A program made the position numbers and the translations under genes. Positions 1-6,020 of a DNA stretch of 6,213 bases are shown here, one piece after another. Source of the DNA: PALSA-660 sp036508875 (lineage in GTDB: Bacteria; Actinomycetota; Coriobacteriia; Anaerosomatales; PALSA-660); contig DATCGP010000062.1 of the NCBI GenBank assembly GCA_036508875.1, positions 1 to 6,213 of the forward strand. Direction: 5' to 3'. The notes beneath the pieces were generated by a model, which saw nothing but the letters and a program-made list of their open reading frames with translations, was not told the DNA's origin and did not search any database. Position 1 is the stretch's first letter. Each line of letters starts with the position of its first letter.

Positions 1-138
1 GCTTTCCGGTCAAGGAACATTGCGCGGGTTGCGTGTGCAGCCGGGTCCATCACGGTGAGGAGAGGGAGACTCCTGAGGGGCACCCGATCGGACCACCACG
101 GCGGCACCACCCGAGCCCAGGGTGCGCTCTGCGGAACC
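1..138. other. Unassigned region upstream of terminator
   Basis: No gene could be identified here. On the + strand one frame closes with TGA at 56-58, one runs open through the terminator to TGA at 183-185, and one stays open into secA; none gives a recognisable protein. Because a + strand terminator follows at 139-178, this is most likely the 3' end of an upstream + strand transcript, either a short C-terminal coding tail plus 3' UTR or a structured RNA. Short self-complementary segments are visible (58-62 with 70-74, and 80-85 with 120-125), but such pairs are common in GC-rich DNA and match no RNA family I recognise. Confidence 0.4.
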
Positions 139-178
139 AGGAGGACCGGAGGCAGCCAGCCTCCGGTCCTCCTTCTTT
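139..178 (+). terminator. Rho-independent terminator upstream of secA
   Basis: A perfect 15-bp inverted repeat (139-153 pairing with 159-173) closes a 5-base loop (AGCCA) and is followed directly by a T-rich tail (TCTTT, 174-178). The tail lies on the + strand side only; the other side is not T-rich when read on the - strand. It therefore ends a + strand transcript entering from the left and separates that unit from secA. Confidence 0.88.
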
Positions 179-286
179 CGGGTGACGCGCTCAGCGGGCC
201 CGTCGTTTCTTCGGCGTCGACCTCCCGGCGCCGCCATGGAGACCCCGTGGAGCCGTCCGCGCGGCGGCCGAATCACCCCTCGTCCG
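179..286. other. Spacer between terminator and secA promoter
   Basis: This GC-rich spacer between the terminator and the proposed secA promoter holds no coding region I can support. An open frame from ATG 236 crosses the promoter and overlaps the secA start; it has no ribosome binding site and no recognisable product. I see no clear operator or additional hairpin with a T tail. Confidence 0.5.
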
Positions 287-295
287 TGCTACAAT
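287..295 (+). promoter_or_regulatory. Extended -10 promoter, probable secA promoter
   Basis: TGCTACAAT combines an extended -10 (TGn, 287-289) with TACAAT (290-295), one base away from TATAAT. The sequence 17 bases upstream (GCCGAA, 267-272) is a poor -35, which is usual when an extended -10 is present. Transcription would start around 299-303, giving a leader of about 55 bases before the secA ATG at 357. Its place after a terminator and before secA supports the call; it is a motif-based prediction only. Confidence 0.55.
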
Positions 296-342
296 CGCGT
301 CTGCTCTCAGCCCTTCTCGCACCCACCCCCGCGACACCCGAA

Positions 343-349
343 AAGGTGG
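343..349 (+). promoter_or_regulatory. secA ribosome binding site
   Basis: AAGGTGG lies seven bases before the ATG at 357 and differs from AAGGAGG at one position. It fixes the secA start. CCACC at 323-327 is complementary to the GGTGG part and could mask it. Confidence 0.75.
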
Positions 350-356
350 CGTTTCC

Positions 357-3110
357 ATGGCTAACATCCTGCAGAAGGTCCTCACCCTCGGTGAGGGCCG
401 TCAGCTCCGCAAGTACCAGGGGCGCGTCGATCAGATCAACTCGTTCGAGCCTGCGATGATCGCGCTGTCCGACGAGGAGCTCGCCGCCAAGACCAGCGAG
501 TTCAGAAGCCGCCTCGACGCCGGTCAGACGCTTCCAGATCTGCTGCCCGAGGCGTTCGCCGCGTGCCGGGAGGCCGCCAAGCGCTCCATCGGCCTGCGCC
601 ACTTCGACGTGCAGCTCATCGGTGGCATGGTGCTCAACGATGGCACGATCGCCGAGATGAAGACCGGCGAAGGCAAGACGCTGGTCGCCACGCTCGCGGC
701 GTACCTCAACGCCCTGCTGGGCAAGGGCGTGCACGTCGTCACCGTCAACGACTACCTCGCCAAGCGCGACAGCGAGTGGATGGGCCGCGTCTACAGCGCT
801 CTCGGCATGAGGACCGGCATCATCCAGGCCCAGATGGACCCGGACCAGCGCCACCCGGCCTACGATGCCGACATCACGTACGGCACCAACTCGGAGTTCG
901 GTTTCGACTATCTGCGCGACAACATGGTGATCGCGCCCGGCGACCGCGTGCAGCGCGGTCACCACTTCGCCATCGTCGACGAGGTCGACTCCATCCTCAT
1001 CGACGAAGCGCGGACCCCGCTCATCATCTCCGGTGCCGGCACGAAGTCGGCCGACCTCTATAAGCAGTTCGCCAAGGTGATCCCGCGCCTGCACGAGAGC
1101 GACTACGACTTCGACGAGGCCAAGCGCACGATCGCCATCACCGACTCCGGCCTGAAGAAGGTCGAGGAGATGCTCGCGATCAAGGACATCTACGGCGATC
1201 CCTCCGGCCAGCTCGTGAACCACCTGCAGCAGGCCCTCAAGGCACAGTTCATGTTCAAGCGCGACGTGGACTACGTCGTGCAGGACGGCGAGGTGCTCAT
1301 CGTCGACGAGTTCACCGGTCGCCTCATGGTCGGCCGCCGCTACTCCGAGGGCCTCCACCAGGCGATCGAGGCCAAGGAGAAGGTGCACGTCCGCGAGGAG
1401 AACCAGACCCTCGCGACGATCACCCTGCAGAACTACTTCCGCATGTACGAGAAGCTCTCGGGCATGACCGGTACCGCCGTGACCGAGGATGCCGAGTTCC
1501 GCGAGATCTACAAGCTGCCCGTGCTGGTCATCCCGCCGAACCGCCCGATGATCCGTGACGACCGCAACGACCTGATCTACCGCACCGTGGACGCGAAGTT
1601 CAACGCGGTGGTGGACGAGATCGTGCGGCGCCACGAGACCGGTCAGCCGTGCCTCGTCGGCACGATCTCGATAGAGAACTCCGAGCACCTCTCGCGACTG
1701 CTCGAGAAGCGTGGCATCAAACACAAGGTCCTGAACGCGAAGTTCCACGAGCACGAAGCGCACATCATCGCGCAGGCCGGCCGCTACAGCGCCGTGACCA
1801 TCGCCACCAACATGGCGGGCCGCGGCACCGACATCGTGCTCGGCGGCAACCCCGAGGAGCTGTACCGCGAGATCCTGATCGATCGTGGCATCCCGCATGA
1901 GGAGGCCACGGAGGAGCAGGTCAAGTCGGCTCTCGCCAAGGCGAACGAGATCTTCGAGCTGGAGCACGTGCAGGTCGTCGAGACCGGCGGCCTGTGCATC
2001 CTCGGCACGGAGCGCCACGAGTCGCGAAGGATCGACAACCAGCTGCGTGGACGCGCCGGCCGCCAGGGCGACCCGGGCGCCAGCCAGTTCTACCTCTCGC
2101 TCTACGACGACCTCATGCGCCTGTTCGGTGGCGACCGCATGGACCGCATCGGCCGGCTCATGCAGTCGACCGACATCCCGGACGACATGCCGATCCAGGC
2201 AGGACTCGTCAGCAAGGCGATCGAAGGCGCCCAGCGCCAGGTCGAGACGATGAACTTCGCAGCACGCAAGCACGTCCTGGAATACGACGACGTCATGAAC
2301 CTGCAGCGCCAGACGATCTACGGCGAGCGCAACGCGATACTCGACGGCAAGGACATCCACGGTCGCGTCCACGAGATGATCGAGGAGACGCTCGCCGCCG
2401 GCGTGCTCGAGTTCTGTCCGGAGAAGACCTACTCGGAGGAGTGGGACTGGGACGGGCTCGCCGCCTGGGTCGAGGAGATCGTGGGCGACGACCTTGGCGT
2501 TGCGCAGGCCAAGGGCTCTGTGGACAACCCGCACGAGTTGGCGGCGACGCTCGCCGAGCGCGGGGTGGAACGCTACGACGCCAAGGAGTCGCAGATCGGC
2601 GCCGAGCAGCTCCGCGACCTCGAGCGGTTCGTCATGTTGCGCGTCATCGACACCCGCTGGATGGACCATCTGCTCGAGATGGACTACCTGCGCGAAGGCA
2701 TCGGCCTGCGTGCCATGGGCCAGCGCGACCCGCTCGTGGAGTACAAGAGCGAAGCGTACGAGATGTTCTCGACGCTGGTCGCCACGATCAATGAGGACTT
2801 CCTTCGCACGATCCTGCACATCCAGGTCGTGGAGGACACCGCGCCTCGGGCTCCCATCGGCAACCCCATGAGCTACTCGGCGCCGAGCGAGACGTCGATC
2901 TTCAAGGGCACTGCCGAGGCGGCTGCCATGTCGGGGGTGTCGGGCCCCTCACCGGAGCAGATCGCGCAGGCGTCCGCGAACGCGGGCGGAGCCAAGGCAG
3001 CGACTGTGGTCAAGGACAAGGCAGACCCGTGGACGAACGTCGGCCGCAACGATCCATGTCCGTGCGGCAGCGGTCTGAAGTACAAGAAGTGCCACGGCGC
3101 GAACAACTGA
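357..3110 (+). CDS. secA: Preprotein translocase ATPase SecA
   Basis: SecA is the motor ATPase that binds preproteins and pushes them through the SecYEG channel at the cytoplasmic membrane, using ATP. The 917-residue protein has full family length. Visible landmarks are Walker A MKTGEGKT (101-108); Walker B with DEVD (208-211) and the following IDEARTPLIISG; the preprotein cross-linking region in between (roughly 225-370) leading to LSGMTGTA; the second nucleotide-binding fold with TNMAGRGTDIVLGG (484-497) and GRAGRQGDPG (565-574); the helical scaffold/wing region (about 615-820) with LEYDDVMN; a variable Ala/Pro-rich linker (about 827-893); and a C-terminal zinc motif, Cys901-x-Cys903-x8-Cys912-His913. 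The ATG is supported by AAGGTGG seven bases upstream and the family-typical N-terminus. It stops with TGA. It appears monocistronic or loosely linked to prfB, 84 bases downstream. The zinc motif resembles the canonical SecA that interacts with SecB or ribosomes, so this is a housekeeping copy. Confidence 0.98.
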   Translation: MANILQKVLTLGEGRQLRKYQGRVDQINSFEPAMIALSDEELAAKTSEFRSRLDAGQTLPDLLPEAFAACREAAKRSIGLRHFDVQLIGGMVLNDGTIAEMKTGEGKTLVATLAAYLNALLGKGVHVVTVNDYLAKRDSEWMGRVYSALGMRTGIIQAQMDPDQRHPAYDADITYGTNSEFGFDYLRDNMVIAPGDRVQRGHHFAIVDEVDSILIDEARTPLIISGAGTKSADLYKQFAKVIPRLHESDYDFDEAKRTIAITDSGLKKVEEMLAIKDIYGDPSGQLVNHLQQALKAQFMFKRDVDYVVQDGEVLIVDEFTGRLMVGRRYSEGLHQAIEAKEKVHVREENQTLATITLQNYFRMYEKLSGMTGTAVTEDAEFREIYKLPVLVIPPNRPMIRDDRNDLIYRTVDAKFNAVVDEIVRRHETGQPCLVGTISIENSEHLSRLLEKRGIKHKVLNAKFHEHEAHIIAQAGRYSAVTIATNMAGRGTDIVLGGNPEELYREILIDRGIPHEEATEEQVKSALAKANEIFELEHVQVVETGGLCILGTERHESRRIDNQLRGRAGRQGDPGASQFYLSLYDDLMRLFGGDRMDRIGRLMQSTDIPDDMPIQAGLVSKAIEGAQRQVETMNFAARKHVLEYDDVMNLQRQTIYGERNAILDGKDIHGRVHEMIEETLAAGVLEFCPEKTYSEEWDWDGLAAWVEEIVGDDLGVAQAKGSVDNPHELAATLAERGVERYDAKESQIGAEQLRDLERFVMLRVIDTRWMDHLLEMDYLREGIGLRAMGQRDPLVEYKSEAYEMFSTLVATINEDFLRTILHIQVVEDTAPRAPIGNPMSYSAPSETSIFKGTAEAAAMSGVSGPSPEQIAQASANAGGAKAATVVKDKADPWTNVGRNDPCPCGSGLKYKKCHGANN

Positions 3111-3132
3111 CCTCATAGTACTGACAGGACCT

Positions 3133-3166
3133 CGCGTGCGGACGCCCCCACGGGCGGCCGCACGCG
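3133..3166 (+). terminator. GC-rich hairpin after secA, possible terminator
   Basis: Positions 3133-3141 pair with 3158-3166 (9 bp), then after an A/G mismatch 3143-3147 pair with 3152-3156 (5 bp), closing a CCAC loop. The structure should be very stable, but no T tract follows. It could be a U-less terminator for secA, a 3'-end stabilising hairpin, or an element controlling read-through into prfB. The hairpin is seen directly; its role is inferred. Confidence 0.5.
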
Positions 3167-3178
3167 GCATGCAACGGA

Positions 3179-3184
3179 TACACT
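3179..3184 (+). promoter_or_regulatory. Possible prfB -10 element
   Basis: TACACT fits the relaxed TAnnnT -10 pattern and sits just after the inter-gene hairpin. A start seven or so bases downstream would fall near 3191, only about four bases before the prfB ATG, so the transcript would be nearly leaderless. No -35 is evident at the expected spacing. Weak evidence; prfB may instead be read through from secA. Confidence 0.25.
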
Positions 3185-3187
3185 GGC

Positions 3188-3192
3188 AGGAG
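3188..3192 (+). promoter_or_regulatory. Atypically close prfB ribosome binding site
   Basis: AGGAG is present but ends only two bases before the ATG at 3195, well short of usual Shine-Dalgarno spacing. No other in-frame ATG or GTG lies nearby that would give a better arrangement, and the protein N-terminus from this ATG has the usual family length, so the start is kept. Confidence 0.4.
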
Positions 3193-3194
3193 CC

Positions 3195-4340
3195 ATGGTA
3201 GAGGACCGCACCACAGACATAGCCGCGTCCGCCGACCGTCTCGTACGCATCGGCGAGTACCTGCATCTCGACGCGAAACGCGCCGAGGCCGACGCTCTCG
3301 AGGCGAAGGCCAACGAGCCGGGCTTCTGGGACGACCAGGCCACCGCGCAGGCCACCAATCGCAAGGCCGCCGAGCTGCGCGACGAGATCGAGACGTTCGA
3401 GGCGATCCGAGCCTCACTCGAAGACGCCGAGGCGGGCAACGAGCTCGCGGTGGCGGAGGACGACGAGGAGACCGGGGCCGAGGTAGCGCGCGCGATGAAG
3501 GACGTCGCGCGGCGGATCGACGACCTGGAACTCGCCTCGTGGTTCACCGGCGAGTTCGATCACGGCGACGCGCTCGTCACCATCACGCCGGGCCAGGGCG
3601 GCCTCGAGGCCCAGGACTGGGCCGAGATGCTGCTTCGGATGTACACGAGGTACGCCGAGTCCCGGAAGTGGAAGATCGACCTCAACGACGTCCCCCAGGG
3701 CGTCGAGCTCGGTATCGACCGCGCGGTGTTCACTGTTCACGGCAAGAACGTCTACGGGATGCTCCAGTCGGAGAACGGGGTCCATCGCCTCGTGCGCATC
3801 AGTCCCACCGACGAGAAGAAGCGCCGCCAGACGACCTTCGCCGGTGTCGAGGTTCTTCCGCTGCTGCCCGACGACATCGACGTCGAGATCAAGGACGAGG
3901 ACATCCGGGTGGACGTGTACCGTTCCTCCGGCCCGGGCGGACAGTCGGTCAACACGACCGACTCTGCGGTGCGCATCACGCACCTTCCCACGGGCCTCGT
4001 CGTCACCTGCCAGAACGAGAAGTCGCAGCTCAAGAACAAAGAGACCGCGATGAAGATCCTCCGATCGCGCTTGTACGAGATCCGCAAGGCCGAGCGCGAC
4101 GCCGAGATCGAGGCGATGAAGGGCGAGAAGCGCGAGATCAGTTTCGGCAGCCAGATCCGCAACTACGTCCTGTATCCGTACCAGCTCGTCAAGGACGTCC
4201 GCACCGGCGTCGAGACAGGGGACGTCAACGGCGTGCTGGGCGGGGACATCGACCGGTTCGTCGTGGCGTACCACCGCTGGAGGGTCGGCGCGGAGATCGG
4301 CGCCGCCCACGGCGCTGCCGCCGCAGGGGGAGCGAGCTAG
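3195..4340 (+). CDS. prfB: Peptide chain release factor 2 (RF2)
   Basis: RF2 enters the ribosomal A site at UGA and UAA and triggers hydrolysis of peptidyl-tRNA. The 381-residue protein has an N-terminal helical domain (about 1-115, with the RF2 hallmark FWDD at 44-47), the PCRF region with TPGQGGLEAQDW (131-142), and the catalytic GPGGQ loop with Gly248, Gly249 and Gln250. RF2 rather than RF1 is shown by FWDD, HRLVRISP and TTDSAVRITH. The discriminator tripeptide at 203-205 is Ser-Pro-Thr, not the usual Ser-Pro-Phe, and Gln212 stands where RF2 of E. coli has the codon-stacking His. The reading frame is continuous: the +1 programmed frameshift known from E. coli prfB (CUU UGA C) is absent, the equivalent region being EYLHLD (21-26). 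The last 20 or so residues are an Ala/Gly-rich tail. It ends in TAG, an RF1 codon, one base before the next gene. Identity is secure; codon specificity is not. Confidence 0.97.
   Translation: MVEDRTTDIAASADRLVRIGEYLHLDAKRAEADALEAKANEPGFWDDQATAQATNRKAAELRDEIETFEAIRASLEDAEAGNELAVAEDDEETGAEVARAMKDVARRIDDLELASWFTGEFDHGDALVTITPGQGGLEAQDWAEMLLRMYTRYAESRKWKIDLNDVPQGVELGIDRAVFTVHGKNVYGMLQSENGVHRLVRISPTDEKKRRQTTFAGVEVLPLLPDDIDVEIKDEDIRVDVYRSSGPGGQSVNTTDSAVRITHLPTGLVVTCQNEKSQLKNKETAMKILRSRLYEIRKAERDAEIEAMKGEKREISFGSQIRNYVLYPYQLVKDVRTGVETGDVNGVLGGDIDRFVVAYHRWRVGAEIGAAHGAAAAGGAS
4325..4332 (+). promoter_or_regulatory. Ribosome binding site of the PHP gene
   Basis: AGGGGGAG lies inside the last codons of prfB, nine bases before the ATG at 4342. 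It supports that start and indicates that the PHP gene can be translated by reinitiation or by new ribosomes on the prfB transcript. Confidence 0.65.
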
Positions 4341-4341
4341 C

Positions 4342-5109
4342 ATGCGCCTGCTCGCGGACCTCCACACCCACACGGTCGCTTCCGGGCACGCGTTCTCCAC
4401 CGTCACCGAGCTCGCGAACGCCGCGTCGGGCAAGGGCCTCGAGCTCATCGCGTTCACCGACCACGGGCCTTCGGTGCCCGGCGGCGCGCACTTCTGGTAC
4501 TTCTGGAACGCCAAGGTCGTGCCGCCCCGCATCGCCGGCGTGCGCGTGCTGGCCGGCTGCGAGGCCAACGTGGCGGACACCGACAGCGGTCTGGACCTTC
4601 CGGACGAAGTGCTTGCCGGGCTGGACCTGGTCGCGGTGGGCTTCCATCCGCTCACCGGTTTCGACGAGATCGACCGTGCACGCAACACGAACGCGCTCCT
4701 GCGCGCGATGGCCAACCCGCTCGTGGACGTCGTCACGCACCCCGGCAACGCCGCGGAGTTCCCTCTGGAGGCCGATAGGATCGTCGCTGCGGCCGTCGAG
4801 CACGGCGTGGCTCTCGAGCTGAACAACCACTCCTTCGACCCGCGCAGCGGGCGTTCAGGCGGCCGTGCGACCGAGCGCGAGTTCGCGATCGCCGCCCGCG
4901 ACGCCGGTGCGTGGATATCGCTCGGTTCCGACGCCCACTATCACGACCAGGTGGGCGACCTAGACAACGCCATCGCGGTCGTCGAGGAGATCGGCTTCCC
5001 CCTGGAGCGTATCGTCAACCGTGACGCGGCCACCGTGCTCGGGTTCCTCAACGGCCGCCGCAGCGCCGGACGTCCGAAGGTGGAAGCGTTCGCGGAGGTG
5101 CGCCCCTGA
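4342..5109 (+). CDS. YcdX-family PHP-domain metal-dependent hydrolase
   Basis: This 255-residue protein is a single PHP domain, the fold of trinuclear metal-dependent phosphoesterases, and follows E. coli YcdX along its length. All nine metal-ligand positions known from YcdX can be matched: His8 and His10 (DLHTHT), His16 (SGHAFST), His41 (TDHGP), Glu74 (CEANV), His102 (GFHP), His133 (THPGN), Asp197 and His199 (GSDAH). The enzyme is therefore expected to be active and cytoplasmic (no signal peptide or membrane segment). The natural substrate is not established; a phosphate monoester is likely. Other PHP proteins include histidinol phosphatase and polymerase-associated domains, but ELNNHSF (159-165) and the compact length favour the YcdX group. 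It starts one base after prfB and its TGA shares one base with the ATG of the following gene, so it belongs to the prfB operon. Confidence 0.9.
   Translation: MRLLADLHTHTVASGHAFSTVTELANAASGKGLELIAFTDHGPSVPGGAHFWYFWNAKVVPPRIAGVRVLAGCEANVADTDSGLDLPDEVLAGLDLVAVGFHPLTGFDEIDRARNTNALLRAMANPLVDVVTHPGNAAEFPLEADRIVAAAVEHGVALELNNHSFDPRSGRSGGRATEREFAIAARDAGAWISLGSDAHYHDQVGDLDNAIAVVEEIGFPLERIVNRDAATVLGFLNGRRSAGRPKVEAFAEVRP
5094..5100 (+). promoter_or_regulatory. Ribosome binding site of the yitT-family gene
   Basis: GGAGGTG, near-perfectly complementary to the 16S 3' end, sits within the end of the PHP gene, eight bases before the ATG at 5109. It decides in favour of the ATG that overlaps the PHP stop codon (TGATG). 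Confidence 0.75.
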
Positions 5110-6020
5110 TGGTGAGAGACAAGCTCAAGCGCATGACTCCCGGACGCGTGCTTCGGTCACGCCCCGTGCGCGACTACTTTTGGATGACGCTCGGTATCCT
5201 GATCACCGCCTACGCGCTCGATGCCTTCCTCATCCCGAACAAGATCGCCTCGGGCGGCGTCTCCGGGCTCGCGACCGTCGTCTTCTACGCCATGAAGGAC
5301 GCGAGCCTGCCGGCGATCCCTGTCGGCGTGATGATGCTCATGGTCAACGTCGTCCTGCTCGCCGTCGGGATCCGCGTTCGCGGCTGGAGATACGGCACCA
5401 AGACGGTGTACGGAGCTGTCGGCCTCTCGATCGCGATCGACGTCATGGCCCCGTTCATCCAACCGCTCGCCACGAAGGACCCGCTCCTCGCTGTGCTCTG
5501 GGGCGGTGCGCTCGCCGGCATCGGCATGGGGATGGTGTTCCGGGTCGGCGGCAACACCGGTGGGACCGACATCGTCGCGCAGCTGCTCAGCAAGAAGATC
5601 AGCCTCGGCGTCGGGCAGCTCATGCTGCTCGTCGACGCCGGCGTCCTCGTGGTCGCCGCCCTGAAGTTCGGCCCAGAGCTGGCGCTGTACGGCGCTGTGG
5701 CGGTGTTCGTGACCACGACGACGATCGATGTGGTCCAGGAGGGCCTCTCCACCGAGAAGGCTGCCTTCATCTTCTCGAAGCTCAATGATGAGATCGGCCA
5801 GACGATCATGGCCGAGCTCGGCCGGGGCGCGACCGCCTTCGCGGCGCGCGGCGTGTATACCGGCGAGGACCGGGAGGTTATCTTCTGCGTGGTGTCCCGC
5901 AGGGAGCTAGACGACCTGAAGAACATCGTCCACACGATCGACCCCGACGCGTTCCTGGTCATCTCGGACGTGCATGAAGCACTCGGCGAAGGATTCAAGG
6001 AGACACGGATCAGACGATGA
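5109..6020 (+). CDS. YitT family membrane protein (DUF161-DUF2179)
   Basis: A 303-residue integral membrane protein of the YitT family. After a basic N-terminus come about six hydrophobic segments, roughly at 22-42, 68-89, 98-118, 125-145, 170-187 and 189-209. The DUF161-type signatures are visible: GGVSGL (49-54) after the first membrane segment and GGNTGGTDI (147-155) after the fourth. The soluble C-terminal part (about 215-300), with GATAFAARGVYTGED (240-254) and an IDPDAFLVISDVHEA segment (277-291), is DUF2179, presumably a cytoplasmic regulatory or ligand-binding domain. The family is probably a transporter, but its substrate is not established. Length and domain order are normal. It overlaps the PHP stop by one base and the transketolase start by four bases, so expression should be coupled to both. 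Confidence 0.92.
   Translation: MVRDKLKRMTPGRVLRSRPVRDYFWMTLGILITAYALDAFLIPNKIASGGVSGLATVVFYAMKDASLPAIPVGVMMLMVNVVLLAVGIRVRGWRYGTKTVYGAVGLSIAIDVMAPFIQPLATKDPLLAVLWGGALAGIGMGMVFRVGGNTGGTDIVAQLLSKKISLGVGQLMLLVDAGVLVVAALKFGPELALYGAVAVFVTTTTIDVVQEGLSTEKAAFIFSKLNDEIGQTIMAELGRGATAFAARGVYTGEDREVIFCVVSRRELDDLKNIVHTIDPDAFLVISDVHEALGEGFKETRIRR
5997..6003 (+). promoter_or_regulatory. Distant ribosome binding site for transketolase subunit
   Basis: AAGGAGA lies at the end of the yitT-family gene but is about 13 bases before the ATG at 6017, farther than usual. The ATGA overlap suggests that translation of the transketolase gene relies largely on coupling to the upstream gene, with this site helping to hold the ribosome. 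Confidence 0.4.

Noticed and set aside
1..58. C-terminus of an upstream protein ending in TGA at 56-58
   Set aside because: The 18 visible codons match no family I recognise, and another frame is equally open, so a coding call is not supported.
236..364. A short + strand frame with a Pro-rich C-terminal segment just before and overlapping secA, suggestive of a SecM-like leader peptide
   Set aside because: It lacks a ribosome binding site, the proposed secA promoter lies within it so most of it would be missing from the mRNA, and it shows no signal peptide or known arrest motif.
273..2819. A very long (848-codon) open frame on the - strand opposite secA
   Set aside because: Such frames arise when a GC-rich gene with strong third-position bias is read in reverse. 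The translation is a monotonous Leu/Val/Asp/His/Arg mixture with no recognisable domain, it lies across an unambiguous full-length SecA, and no promoter or ribosome binding site was seen for it.
3249..3275. Possible +1 programmed frameshift site in prfB
   Set aside because: The equivalent region is continuously in frame, with no UGA and no CUU-UGA slippery sequence.
4300..4340. Ala/Gly-rich end of RF2 as a possible frameshift or fused tail
   Set aside because: The catalytic and C-terminal domains are complete before it, and it carries the next gene's ribosome binding site. A low-complexity tail of about 20 residues is unremarkable in GC-rich genomes.
3414..4826. A 470-codon open frame on the - strand opposite prfB and the PHP gene
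   Set aside because: It has the same origin: it spans two clearly identified genes and changes composition at the junction between them, as expected for a mirror of their codon bias and not for a single protein.
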